Part shown: positions 10,179 through 22,179 of the stretch, piece by piece | How the letters are laid out: every line of letters starts with the position of its first letter | Position numbering within the stretch: the stretch's first letter is position 1 | From: Branchiostoma floridae | Taxonomy: Eukaryota > Chordata > Leptocardii > Amphioxiformes > Branchiostomatidae | Direction of reading: 5' to 3' | Assembly: GCF_000003815.2 (NCBI RefSeq) | Contig: NC_049991.1 | Coordinates: forward strand, 10,623,024 to 10,687,023 | Length of the DNA: 64,000 nt | Program-made: the position numbers and the translations under genes | The notes under the pieces: generated by a model | Seen by the model: only the letters and a program-made list of their open reading frames with translations | What the model was told of the DNA's origin: nothing | Databases searched by the model: none

Positions 10179-13100
10179 CTAGTCCTCCATGGTTATGTTT
10201 CTAAACAGGTAGGACATGGACTCTTGGTTGTGGATACGTCGGATGGCCTCGGAGATCAGCACACTTATGTCCACTGTCTTGATCTTGTGGCACTGCAGCT
10301 TCTGCACCTCATGTGACACCGAGTTGGTCACCACAATCTGGGGGACAGGTGCAGTCATGTGTCACCATAGTTAGACAAAACACAAAGTTTATATACTTAA
10401 CAATACATGCACACAACTGTGGTTAGTAAGGAAGCTATACACGAAAGTTTAGACTACTTTGTGTGTTGTAGCATTGGGGGCTTTCATACATGATCGTAAA
10501 GCAAGACATATAGCACTTTACACAAGCCAAATTTATTGGTCTATAGACCATATGGGTAAGTATGAAAATCAGACCTCGTCAATGGTAGATTCCTCCAGCA
10601 ATCTGGGGGCGTCTGATGACAGCAGACCGTGGGTCGCCATGGCGTAGATCTTGTATGCACCTCTGTCTTTCAACATGGATGCACAAGCAACAAAGGTCTC
10701 CACATCGTCAATGATGTCATCCTGTTCAGAATGAAGTTAAGAGAATTATTCATGATACACATACACTTTTCAGTTCTTAAATAATTATTGAGAATCATTG
10801 ATACACTTTTGAAGCATTCAATTCAAAATTTGTGTAGACTATGTAAAAAGATTTTCACAAGATCTCCTGTTTGAATACATACAGTAACTTGACAAACATG
10901 TACCAGTACATATAACAAGTCACGATTGTAAAAGGAATCTACATCCACTTTACTTAAAGGAAACATCTAGGTGTTATGTACACCTCTTAGTGAAACAGTA
11001 CAAATGCCTATGTTACCACTTACCACAATGATGGCTATGCGGCCCCCTACATCCCCTACAACGTTGATGGGAGGTTTCTCCTTGGCCGTCAGCACTGTAA
11101 CACAACATGGTACAAAAGAATGAGCCTAGGTTTCTCCAACACTGGAAGCAATAGTCTGTGTCAAGTGAAATAAATGTACATTGTACATTTCGCAGCCGCA
11201 CCACAACCGGCAGGACAGTGAGGCATTGTCGCAATCTCCAAAGTTTTCGGTGCCAGCATTCCCAAGGAGTTGACAGACTGAGGCCTTATCGTGGCTCCAG
11301 AAACTAAAATGCACCATGCACAAAGAATATGGTGGTTAATAAGTGGCTGTAGACAGAAATGGGATTTTTTCACGGGTACAGAATCTAGGGTAGCAGAAAC
11401 AAACAGAAGTGCTCTGCTTTGATGTTGAATTGAAACAAAGCAAACCAAGAATGCAGAGAAAAACCACTGCCAGCATGGTACCATTTGGTGAGCTGTACCT
11501 ACCTAAGCACACAAAAGCGTTTTCTGTTGCAACCTCGGCCATATTCTGCATTATGAAATGCTCTTTGCCAGCATCTTTAAGAATATAAATCTTTCATAGC
11601 AACATTTCTATTTGAAGATACATCCTTTCAAACGACCATATAATAGAATCATGCACATTAGACAGACATGCAAGGCCAATCACTCCCCAGATTGATTCAA
11701 ACAAATATATCAACATTATTTTGCCGTATTAATGTAAAGAGCAACTGGAATAAGGAACCCAGGACTGAGAAAAGGACAAAGAAGTGATCGTACTTGGGAC
11801 TCCGATTCCAAAGTCGGCTGACCAATAGCGTCCACCTACAATTGCGGNNNNNNNNNNNNNNNNNNNNNNNNNNNNNNNNNNNNNNNNNNNNNNNNNNNNN
11901 NNNNNNNNNNNNNNNNNNNNNNNNNNNNNNNNNNNNNNNNNNNNNNNGGGGAATGTCTTGCATCTTCTTGTGTCTCAGACCTGAAAGGAAATCTCTGGCA
12001 GAATCCACAGCAGTTGCTGAAAAACCCTGAAGTTAGCAGATCTTTTCAGTTAAGTGATGATCTATAGACAAACATTCCCATTTGTACAATACTAGGAACA
12101 GTCTTCCATACACTACCTACTGCTACTACTATGGCACTACTGGCGCTACTAGAACAAGTATTACACACAAAATGTAAGGCATGCAGCTATTGCTACAAAT
12201 TGACACAAAAATACATTCTACATAATGTTGAAAGGAATGTTAATGTCAGAGCAAACTGTTAGGCTACAAACATGCGGTCTGTATGGCAAAAGGACAATAC
12301 CAAAATTATGGAAAAACTATACCTCTTCAAACAAATGTTGTACTGGCTACTTCTACAACTGCCTATGTCAAAAATCCTCTACATTAAATTCTTACACTAT
12401 CTATAAATTGTGCTGAAGGGTTTTGGTAGTAGGAATGACAGTTATCTGTCCTTCTGTGAGACAATCTGCTGGGAATGCCAGGAGGTGGAAAAAAAACATG
12501 CAGGAGAATTTATCTAAGGCTGCTGCAGAGGAAACCTCACCGTCCCGAGCGCAAGGACTACTTCCTGGGGAGTCTGTAGGACAAATGACAGGGACACAGC
12601 ATGGGCCATTACATCATGGTGGAACTTTAACTACATACTACTCATGGGGGTGGGAGGGCATGGCAGAAAAATGTCTGATCTAGTTATCATCTACAGCTGG
12701 GCCGTACTTCAGTTTCCCTCTGGCCCTTTACAAAACAACTTTTCACTACAGCAATTTTAGGGTAAGGAATGTTGCTACACTAGGCTAAGCATTTTGATGC
12801 GCTTTTATGTCATGTGCAAACCTCATGTGCAAACCTTCAAGGCAATTTTCATTTCATTTGTAAAGAATGAGAACTAGATCACACACTTTGTGTTAGACTG
12901 TTAACCTTACTGCTACTGTATGAGACAAAAATGATTTGTCATTGATGATGTTACAATGTTAGATTATACTGAAGATGGGCAGGCCATGATGCAGCTGTTT
13001 GATCAGTATTAAGCTTCAATCATGTTGCATTTTGCTTCAGTGTCAATCATCTTTTAACTGCTCAGCCCACCATGCAGGGACTATAACTGCTCAAAATGAA

Positions 13101-16100
13101 ATATTGTTAATGTTAGAACTCTGTGTTATCCTTCACCACGCATGAACTGACTAGAAGGTGACACGCAAGGCCAACAAGGCACTGAAAGCACGAGAACACG
13201 CCAGCACTACAATCCACACGCGTGCTAAGAGGGTTGGCTGAGTTGGTAGGGCAGTCCATGCTACATGTACATGTATGTACAACTGGAGGGCGCTCCACTG
13301 TTAAAAGGCCACACACGAGACGTCCAAGAGGTGTTACTCACTAGGCCATTCTAACCCAGTATTCTGAGCGACGACCGGCGGAGGCGAGTGGCGCCCATCG
13401 ATCGCATCAGACTCTGCCTCTTTGGTTTCGCCGTGGATGACCGCCAGCCCCAGCCGCAGCCTCTCGGCAAGCGACTGTGCTCTGAAACATATTGCTATGT
13501 GACGACAAGCAAACCAACAAGAAATACTGGCAACAAAAAACTCTTGTCATCATCCTGATGATTTAGACTGTAAGTTGGAATAGATTTGCTTTCTTTCATA
13601 TTAATCTTAACATCACAAGAATTTAATCATAGTATCACATAAAAACTGACACTGCAGGACAACAAAAACTCTACCAATGTCTGGAATAATGGGAACAATA
13701 CCAACATGTAAATATCAATTAAACATTATACCATTAAGACACAAACTAAAGATCGATGTAATCAATTATCAGATTTGTAAACAGACAAAACCCAACCCTA
13801 CCTTCTTGCAGATCCTGGGTTCTTAGCAACTATCACTGCATTTCTATAATCTGGGATCTGAAAGTACATTGCATAAAACATGTCAACTTTGCCAAAAAAG
13901 GAAAACTGCCAAATGTGAAAGACGTCACATTTCTGTCTTTGCTGTAATTTCAAACCTACAGCTTTCCCTAGACTGTCAACTTGGCATAAAAAGGAAAACT
14001 GGTGTGAAAGACATCACATTTCTGTCTTTGCTGTAATTTCAATCCTAAAGCTTTCCCTAGACTGGTTAGCTGCCTCCAAATGAAGCTGCACCTACCTGCT
14101 CCTGTATGTACTGCAAGAGGAAAGGGGATGCTCTCAAGTTGTCCACAGGGACATCAAAGAAACCCTGGATTTCCTTGGCATGGAGGTCCATTGTGATTAG
14201 GTGTGTCATGCCTGAAAAAATACCAACACAAGAGATACTTATCAATTATAACATTATTTAAAAAAACACAGATAATTCGACTGATTCAAATTGAGTAAAG
14301 TGTATGAGACCATACCCTATGCATATCAATGAGGCCATTGAAATTAACAGCTGCCTCTACCTGCCATGAAACCAATAATATTCATCACTCTGGTGTTGTG
14401 AGCTAAGCTCTGATGGGACAAGAACTAAAAATCAATAAAACCAGTGATGTACAGTTTATTGATGGAGCTATACTTTTCTTCATTGAAAACTAAAAAAAAT
14501 ACAACAATGCCTTCTCTGATGCCAAGTCAATTATACAAGCAAGTTTCTAAAACACATTAATGTGCATAATGTGTCTCCCCAACACCACTCTCGGGATCTT
14601 TTTATGGTATGAATAACACGGAATTTTCAGTGCAGCTGACACAATTGCCATTTATGTGTGCCAACAATAACAACTAGGATTCTTCCATATCAACCTTAAA
14701 AAGGAGCCCGCAATTATGGTACCTCCAGTACACACAATCTCACAAACTCTCACCAAATGTACAATGTTTTTTTTAAGTGATTGGTAATCAGTATTGATCC
14801 TGAAGAAGGCGACAGTGGTGGTTGAAAATTTGATCCGTGTCTACCTTTGTGTTGGAAGAAAGTTTAGCTCTGTGATATGTAAAATGTTTCTCTCTTCATG
14901 ATTTACTCACCTGCTTTACACAAGAGACTGGCAAGTAGTTTGGCAGGGATGGATCCTCTTTTTCTCATCTTACTCTGTTTGCTGTACGGCAGGTACGGGA
15001 TAACAGCTACGATACTCTCTGCACAGGACGTCTTACATGCATACATCATAATCAACAGCTCCATAATACTGGTGTTAACCTCCCTGGAAGTGGACAAAAA
15101 TTCACATCAGTTCTAATGTAACTCTGTATACAGTCAAAACTGCAAAAGAAGGGACAGATAAACTCTGGTCTATGTGGACACTATGCACAGAATTCTTAAT
15201 ACATGTCAATGCAAAAAAATCTTTTCACATTAGCCAGGTGGCCTGTATGTAAATGTGGACACTTGTACAAGTTTGTGTAAATTTTTTGTGCTTTTCTAAG
15301 ATAAAACTACACTGACATCAATGTGTGCATCTTCCAAACTTGGCTTCACATAGAATCATAAATTGGCTTCGAGTTCCAATAATTGATCAATAGCCCATGT
15401 GTATTCATACTTACTTGCTTCCAGTCTGAATGATGAAGACATCTTGCCCTCTGACTGAACAATCTATATCTACTTTTGTTTCTGCAAGGGAAAAACATCA
15501 TTACCAAATCTCCTTTAAAAAGTAGTACACAACTGGATGACATCATTCACAAACCTCCAATATTTCAATACCAATTCTAGCAAAATATTGGGACGATAAT
15601 AATCATACTTTTGTAGTTCAGTCACGGTCAAACATTGTGCAGTAAATAAATAAATGTGCCAATAGAGTGATAAAACTCATTAAAGTTTCTTACCTGCATT
15701 CTCGTCATTTCTCACCGAACAGGGTGCAAGCTCCAATCCAAGACGGCTGAAAGATAAAGATAAACCACTACTTACTAGTCGTTCACATGTGAAGGTCCTT
15801 AGTCCTAACCTCTAAAATCATTGACTAGTACTAGTAGCAGTAGTAGGCCATTGGAACTGATCATTTAATAAGGTCTGCGCACATAATCACGTAAGGCCAA
15901 CTGATTTACTCAAGTGGAACCAGGAAAACTGAGTCTGGCACAAGAGAAAGACTGGTGGACATTGTGACTTATGACAGGTGTGACAGCTGATAATTACCAT
16001 GATCATTTTCAACATTTCAAGCATGCTGCCATGTCAATCAATAAATTCAAAAGTGAGTCAAGGCATAATAACAATACATTTGACTTTGACTTTACAATAC

Positions 16101-16916
16101 ACTTGAAAATACAAACTCATTTTGTACTCTGTGCCAAAGTTAAATAGCCAGTTTACTTCATTCCTGTGCATTATGTCAATCTCTAAGCTGATGCCGGCAA
16201 AGTTACTACAGTTTTTGCTAATGACATAATTTCTCCCAACAGCTTTTCTTTTTTTTTTTGCTCTCTAAAAGTCCAAACTTTGTTCTTTCTCATTTGCATC
16301 TAATGAATGGCTTGTTGACACAGCAGTTTTAGAAAGGCAAATATATTTGGTTTATATTTATCCTGCTTATCGGCTTCTGGTCACAAATAGTTTGTGATTT
16401 TTCGACTACCAAAAACTGGTGACCCAAATAAGACAAGGTATGCTATAAACTGATATGTGAGACCTATTGACCAGATGTGTTCATATACGTGTGTTTCATA
16501 ATTTACAAGTACAACATGTTACCAAAGCTACAAAATTACAAACCATAATATTTTTATGAACCTCCCTAAAATACTTTGTAACAGACAAGGTCGAGCTAAC
16601 GGTTACTTCTGCGCAACCATCACAGTCAGAGAGTCAGGTTTCAAGCCTCATGGTATCGTGAGATCATAATTTTTGGGGCAGCACTAAACAGATGGGCATC
16701 GTATCATAAATGGAGCCACATACAGAAGAGTCATAGGACTGTTATGCAAATTATTTCAAGTCTGCAGATATAATAATTAGTTTTGCAGCAATACAGAAAA
16801 TAATTCATGAGATGATGCGCAACACAATTCCACACCTACCTCGCCACAAGTCTCGCCAAGTCGGGGTGGGAATTCCCCGTAAATAAAAGTAACCCGGTCT
16901 TCGATGCAATGTTCAT
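10179..16916 (-). CDS. PRPSAP: Phosphoribosyl pyrophosphate synthetase-associated protein (10 exons, 352 aa)
   Basis: A non-catalytic partner of PRPP synthetase that restrains PRPP production in the cytosol. Coding exons from 5' to 3' on the minus strand: 16840-16916 (ATG 16914-16916), 15694-15746, 15415-15481, 14911-15083, 14096-14211, 13802-13857, 13342-13481, 11024-11094, 10575-10721 and 10179-10337 (TAG). All junction phases agree and sum to 353 codons. Conserved blocks: [109 protein letters not shown] and [10 protein letters not shown]. Where active PRPP synthetases have the DAGGAKR-type loop, this protein has NPGSARRAQS followed by an acidic insert ([15 protein letters not shown]), as in vertebrate PRPSAP1/2, so it should be inactive as an enzyme. 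The start MNIA resembles PRPSAP2 and the end FRNITMED resembles PRPSAP1, which fits a single pre-duplication gene. It is head-to-head with NTHL1. The assembly gap lies in the intron between exons 13342-13481 and 11024-11094. Confidence 0.95.
11095..13341. other. Long PRPSAP intron containing the gap
   Basis: This 2.2 kb intron is AT-rich and holds the assembly gap. No conserved exon was found. The minus-strand peptide beside the gap ([11 protein letters not shown]) is unrecognised and is not needed for the PRPSAP frame. Confidence 0.7.
11848..11947. other. Assembly gap (100 N)
   Basis: Exactly 100 N, the usual placeholder for a gap of unknown size. It sits in a PRPSAP intron and no coding exon is lost, because the flanking exons join in phase. 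The frames that run through the Ns on both strands are artefacts. Confidence 0.98.
13876..14066. repeat. Tandem duplication, ~95 bp unit, two copies in a PRPSAP intron
   Basis: The segment AACTTTGCCAAAAAAGGAAAAC ... GTGAAAGACGTCACATTTCTG ... GCTTTCCCTAGACTG is followed directly by a second, slightly diverged copy (GTGAAAGACATCACATTTCTG). The copies differ by a few substitutions and a short deletion. Both lie between exons 13802-13857 and 14096-14211. Confidence 0.85.
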
Positions 16917-17328
16917 TGCGTGAGATGGGTTCCTGGGCATCCCAGGTGCCCAGGCACAACTAGAAAGAAAATGGGAATTGAACAGAAACGAAAGAAAGAA
17001 GGAAAGAGGAGGGAAAATTGACGCAGCACGTTATGGCGCGAACTCCCTTGACCATCTACCCTGTGAAGTGCTGGTTGTGTAATATTTCCCCCATGAAGCA
17101 ATGCGGTAAACAGCTTGAGAAACTACTGCGTGTTGCATTGTGGGTACAGAGTAATATTTATTCATCTCTGATAAAGGTAAAGCATGTGACCAATCACGAC
17201 AGACTGATCAGAAAAAGGAGGGAAAGTGATCAAAACAACCCCCCTGTTCATTTAGGATCCTTGTCTACCCTCCGTTGTTTACCAGTCCTGCGGAGCTGTA
17301 CGCGTCTGCAGGCTATGCCTGCCCCACG
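16917..17328. promoter_or_regulatory. Probable bidirectional promoter of PRPSAP (-) and NTHL1 (+)
   Basis: The two start codons are 412 bp apart and point away from each other. Between them I see GTTGCATTGTGGGTAC at 17133-17148, whose reverse complement fits the ZNF143/Staf element; CCAATCA at 17190-17196, an NF-Y type CCAAT box; and GGCGCGAA at 17035-17042, an E2F-like core. No TATA box stands out. This fits a housekeeping divergent promoter. Motif calls are by eye. Confidence 0.55.
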
Positions 17329-20300
17329 ATGAGTACATCGGCGTACTTCAGGCCGGTAACACGCAGCCAGGCCGCCCAGAGTGGCAGCAAATTCGCCGAT
17401 CTGAAGGCTAGAGCCCAGGCTTTGCAGACCACGAGGTCAAGAGGGGGAAAATCAACACCCACTGCCCAGGGAGGACCCTCCTCCTCTGCCGACCCTACCG
17501 GGCCATCCCAGAAGAAGACAGCTCAGAAGAGAGTTAAACGTGAACACACTAAAATAGAGTATGAAGCCGAGGCAGAAGGGGATGCAAAAGGCTCTAGCAG
17601 TTCTGCCAAGCCAAGAACCACACACAGCATCAAGAAGGAGAGGTGGGAGCCAGAGAGATGGAGGGAACAGCTGGAGAACATCAAGAGGATGAGGGCAGCC
17701 AGAGATGCACCTGTAGACTCCATGGGGTGTCAGACCTGCCCCGATAAAAATGCTGCACCTGAGGTTGGTGGTGATTCAAATAAACAAAAATCATGTTTTG
17801 TTTTATCACAGCTGTAATGTTTAGCTGTTAGGCATGTTTTTTTTTTGTGTTTTTTTTTGGCAATGCATGATAGTTGTTGCATGACAAAAGGCAATATCAT
17901 GAATTTACAGGGCATTGAGTATGTTGTGTCAAGTTGAACGTTTCCTTTCAACTGTAATACTGGGAAAATTCTAACACTATCTCAAGACCTCAGTTAATCT
18001 TAATGTTCATACATTATATGCTGTGTCTAGCAGTCATCTCATACTCAGAAAACATTTTCAACCTCCTGTCTAACTGAATTGGATTCAGTGATGCATATTT
18101 GTTTGAGTAGCTCTTTTTTTTTTCAAGTATCCATCAAGAGATTTACCACAAAAAAGAAAAAGGAAATGCTTTTAATATAGTTTTATTGGAGTGCCACGCC
18201 CCCTTTTAGATGCATGCATTTCTCAGAATTTCTGGTCAATATTTATTTATTTATCAATCGTTCGCATGCATCATTAGAATTTCTGGTGCATTGGTTCAAA
18301 AGATAGCAAAGGGAAAGTCATGTGATGGTCATTGATGTCTAGTAAAGAAATTTGCAAGTAAGCCCCATGACATCCTTGTGACTAAAGAGGTCTTTGATTT
18401 GCAGGAATCGTTAGCCCCAAATCTTGTAGGGATGTTTGCATAATCATGGCTCATTATCCATGTTGTTGGAAGATACCAGGACTCAACAAGTGATGTGGAT
18501 TTGTACCAAGAAAGTCTGTAAATTTTCTAAGCATGACGCCAAATAATAGTTAGTTAGTTACTCAAGCAACTGGATATGATTTGGAAATGGTCAGTCAAAT
18601 TGCATAACTATCATTTGGTGTTTATTATTACGTTGCATATATAACAACTGGCTTCATCTTTTCACTCACTAACCACGGTCAGCAAGCAAAGAGATTGAGC
18701 CTTCGAGTACTACAGAGGATGGGAGCCGGGCAACATACTTGTATTACCTGAATGTCCAACCATCATTGATATATCTATGAAGTATAGGCACTTAATTCAT
18801 ACTGAGCAATAATGAATTATGCCTTTGGTGTCATTGCTTAAAGCACTTGCTTGCGATCTTTTTTGCTTAAAGGTTACTTCTTATTAAATAGAGTGAGGGA
18901 AGACAATATATCCTTAATGATTTCTGTATAGTATGTATTACTTCTCAATCTCCTAACTGTCATCCTGTCCACCAGGTGAAGAGGTACCATGCGCTCATAT
19001 CCCTCATGCTGTCCAGCCAGACTAAAGACCAGATGACATCAGCAGCCATGAAGCGACTGATAGACCATGGTCTGACTGTGGACAACATCCTGAAGACCAG
19101 CGACCAGAAACTCGGGGAGCTGATATATCCTGTGGGCTTTTGGAAGGTATTCAAATTGTTTTCATCATCTCTGCCCTAAAAGTAGAATGGAACTAGAAAG
19201 GCAACATTTTCCCCAAAATGCAGAATGGTTCCCCATAGCTTTTTGTCAAGCTACTCTTAGTCGTACACAATATTTTACCATTGTGTCCGAGAGAAAAAAT
19301 AACCTACATCGTACATCTACTTGTTTTTTTTTGACCAGGTCATTAACATAATCATACAATACCATTAGGCTCGCCCTATAGTATTATGCACGACTCGGAG
19401 AGAAAAAAATTGAAAATAGAAAATTGCTCATACTTACAATTAACTTCTTATATCCAGCCTAAGCTCTGATTGGCTAAGGACTAAAAAAGAAAAAGAACAC
19501 GCCGGCAACAGTATGTATTCCCCTACTATGGAAACATATAACAAGCGTTTGACAGATTCCCTTTGTACCAGAAATGCAGACAGCTTTGATATTCCCACCG
19601 CCTAAACTCCATGAACATGAAATTTAGAGGGCAAAGATAAAGATAAACTGGTTGTTCATCCATGGTCCATTTGCCACATTGGTCACAAATGTCTGCCATA
19701 GCACGCCAAATGTTAGGATGGTGGCACTGGCATATACTGAGCCAGTTGATTTAAGGCACATAATTGGTTGACTGGTGGGTTAATTAAGTGCAAGCATACT
19801 GGTACTGGAGACTTTATTCTGCATGTGTACTGAACTTCATGTTGGTTATAATGAGCACTTTCAACCAGACAATTAGTCATGACTGATTAACCAATTTAGA
19901 CGTGACCTGCTTTTGTATGAGATTAGCTATTACAGTAGAGCTGAGAGGAGGCTGTGTTGATGTTTTAACATTGGTCTGTCCTTGTTTCTGCTTTCAGACC
20001 AAGGTCAAGTATATCAAAAACACCACCCAGATGGGAAGGACCAGTACGGTGGAGACATCCCTGCAACAGTAGCAGAGATGTCAAGTGCCGGGTGTTGGCC
20101 CTAAAATGGCCTATCTGACAATGGATGTAGGATGGGGAAAGGTAAACAAACAACAGACATTTTGTTTCAAATATTATATCTCCATCTTTGTAGTTCAATG
20201 ATGCGCTGTCTTGAGTCTCGAAATGAAAGCTCAAGGAATATGTGTTTTAGGCTGTTAACTCACCATAAATGATTATAAATTATTGTTAACACATATTTAA

Positions 20301-21897
20301 ATTCAGAAGAACTCTGTACTGTCTCAGTGCCTAGATTAGAGATAAGAGAAGATAATTTTTTTTTATTTCTTGGTTTGTTTTTTCAATGGCAGGTTGAAGG
20401 GATCTGTGTGGACACACATGTACATCGGATCTCCAACAGACTTGGGTGGCTGAAGAAGCCTACCAAAGTGCCAGAAGATACAAGAATGGCACTTGAGGAA
20501 TGGTTACCTAGGTTTGTAGAATACATTTCAGAATAGCATTAGATATACAAACAGAGAAAACTAGAATTTCTTTTTTTTTTTCATCTTGTGTGGAATGAAT
20601 GATCATCAAGCAATATAGAGGTTAGGCTTGGGCTTATTTTGGATGTCTTCTTTTAGCTATTTTTTTTACAAGGCTTTCTCTTTTCTGAAATGTTATTTTT
20701 TGTAGCAAATCTGACAAACTAGAAAGCCCAGTAAAATATCTAAAAAGACATCCAAAATAAGCCAAACCCTAACGTCTGCTTAGAGAATAATCAATCATGT
20801 CTATTAAGTAATTTCCCTTTACATACAGTGTACATGTTGCACAATAGTCTTGGTCTTATTAAAAGAGTTGCAATTAAGAAATTATATACTTGTTCCAGTA
20901 TTCTGTTCCATATAGTTTTAGCATTCACCTAAATATTTCTGAGCCCCAAAGCCGTAATGTTGCATAAGTGCAAGTAGCATGCATGCAACAGCTACACTGT
21001 TGGTATCATGTCCACTTTGCTATGAAGTACCTTTAGATTGTTATCTCTGTTCATGGTGTGTCACTTTGTAACATGCTGTTACATTTAGGTAGTGATTTAA
21101 AGTGGTCAGACTTTGGTGTTACATGCTTCTCTGTGTTTTCCATTGACTTACCAAAATATACTTTTACTGTTGTTTTGCTAAGCCTTAATGTGTGTTTTCA
21201 AACCCACTGTACCATCTCTGCAGACTGGTAGTGCATTTGAAAACCATGACAAAACAATATCATGTGTTGAGAAACAAGCCATTCATTTGATTGATCATAA
21301 TGACAAGCTATTTTCAGCCTTTCCAGGTGAGATCCATTCAATGAGACCACCTAACCACTTTGTGTAAATAATCTATTGAAGGCATTGTTAAGTGGCGTTG
21401 CTTGGAATTCAATGGATACAAATGCGTGCATCACCAGTTTATACACTGCCAGAACAAAGCTTGGAAAGTCCTTTGTTCTTAACTTTAGAAGACTCCTTTG
21501 CTGTTCATCCCAGCATTCTTTGTGTATAAGGAATAAATTGAATAAAACTAAGTTGCTGGAGTTACTAGTATTAATTAATTTTTTGTCGAGGGTGTTAAAG
21601 GAACCCGAGTGGGTGTGCAACCCTATTTCCCCATAGTATGCCTCGTCCCATGTTCTAACTGTATCTGTATCTATATAGCCGGTATAACCGCTGTTCGGTG
21701 TAACACACCAGCTAACTATTACTATACTCCTTCACAGGGAACACTGGAGTGAGCTGAACTGGTTGCTGGTTGGTTTCGGGCAGCAGACATGCCTGCCTGT
21801 CGGTGCAAAGTGCAGTGGATGCCTGAACAAGGAGATCTGTCCCTTTGGAAAGTCTCAGCTCAGATATTCCAAAAACAAGAAGTCACCAAAAAAGTGA
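17329..21897 (+). CDS. NTHL1: Endonuclease III-like DNA glycosylase/AP lyase, with frame-broken exon 3
   Basis: Bifunctional base-excision-repair enzyme that removes oxidised pyrimidines in nucleus and mitochondria. Exons: 17329-17763, 18976-19146, 19998-20141, 20393-20511 and 21738-21897 (TGA 21895-21897). Exon 1 encodes a basic N-terminal region ending in [12 protein letters not shown]; 17329 is the first in-frame ATG. Exon 2 gives [17 protein letters not shown] and LIYPVGFWK. Exon 3 starts KVKYIKNTT and ends with the helix-hairpin-helix [11 protein letters not shown], keeping the catalytic lysine. Exon 4 has the catalytic aspartate in [14 protein letters not shown]. Exon 5 ends with a C-x6-C-x2-C-x5-C iron-sulfur site ([17 protein letters not shown]). 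Exon 3 is 144 nt, so its ends agree in frame. Against the family it lacks one base after codon 12 (about 20034) and two near 20082-20086, which puts TAG at 20070-20072 in frame. The cause may be consensus error or a real null allele. Donors after exons 1 (gttggt) and 4 (gtttgt) are weak. Confidence 0.9.
18555..18594. repeat. Dispersed repeat fragment (copy 1 of a family also at 53.35 and 55.70 kb)
   Basis: TAGTTACTCAAGCAACTGG followed by ATATGATTTGGAAATGGTCAG matches the left parts of the repeats at 53351 and 55702. Only the left part is present here, in NTHL1 intron 1. Confidence 0.65.
20621..20773. mobile_element. Foldback element of ~150 bp in NTHL1 intron 4
   Basis: The left arm 20621-20664 (GTTAGGCTTGGGCTTATTTT, GGATGTCTTCTTTTAGCTATTTT) is mirrored by the right arm 20730-20773 (TAAAAAGACATCCAAAATAAGCC ending in CCCTAAC). 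The arms are about 42 bases and the loop about 65. A related partial sequence (CCAAGCAGAGATTAGGCTC) is seen near 3269 in an AP5Z1 intron, so this is a dispersed family. No target-site duplication could be fixed. Confidence 0.75.
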
Positions 21898-22179
21898 CTG
21901 GTAGAGAAACAACCACAAAAGGCAATAGCATTCAAGTTCCAGTAACCTGTATCAGCTTGCAGCATTCTCATAGATTGCTTTGGACATGCATTATCATATC
22001 ATTTACGGTTACTATGTTTTGATTTTGAGAACAATCTCTACAGGAGGTACCTATTATGGTATGTACTATATTAATATTGAGATGGATAGTGTTTGCATGT
22101 CCAAATATAAAATCTAACTATTCAGACACCATTTGGATCTCTTCTAGCAAACCAGAAGCATCTGCTCATCCCTTAGAAG

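Noticed and set aside
11697-12030. ORFs crossing the N run on both strands
   Set aside because: They are open only because Ns are read as coding; PRPSAP exons on either side join in phase without them.
17275-17328. N-terminal extension of NTHL1
   Set aside because: The upstream start of that frame is TTG, not ATG; 17329 is the first in-frame ATG.
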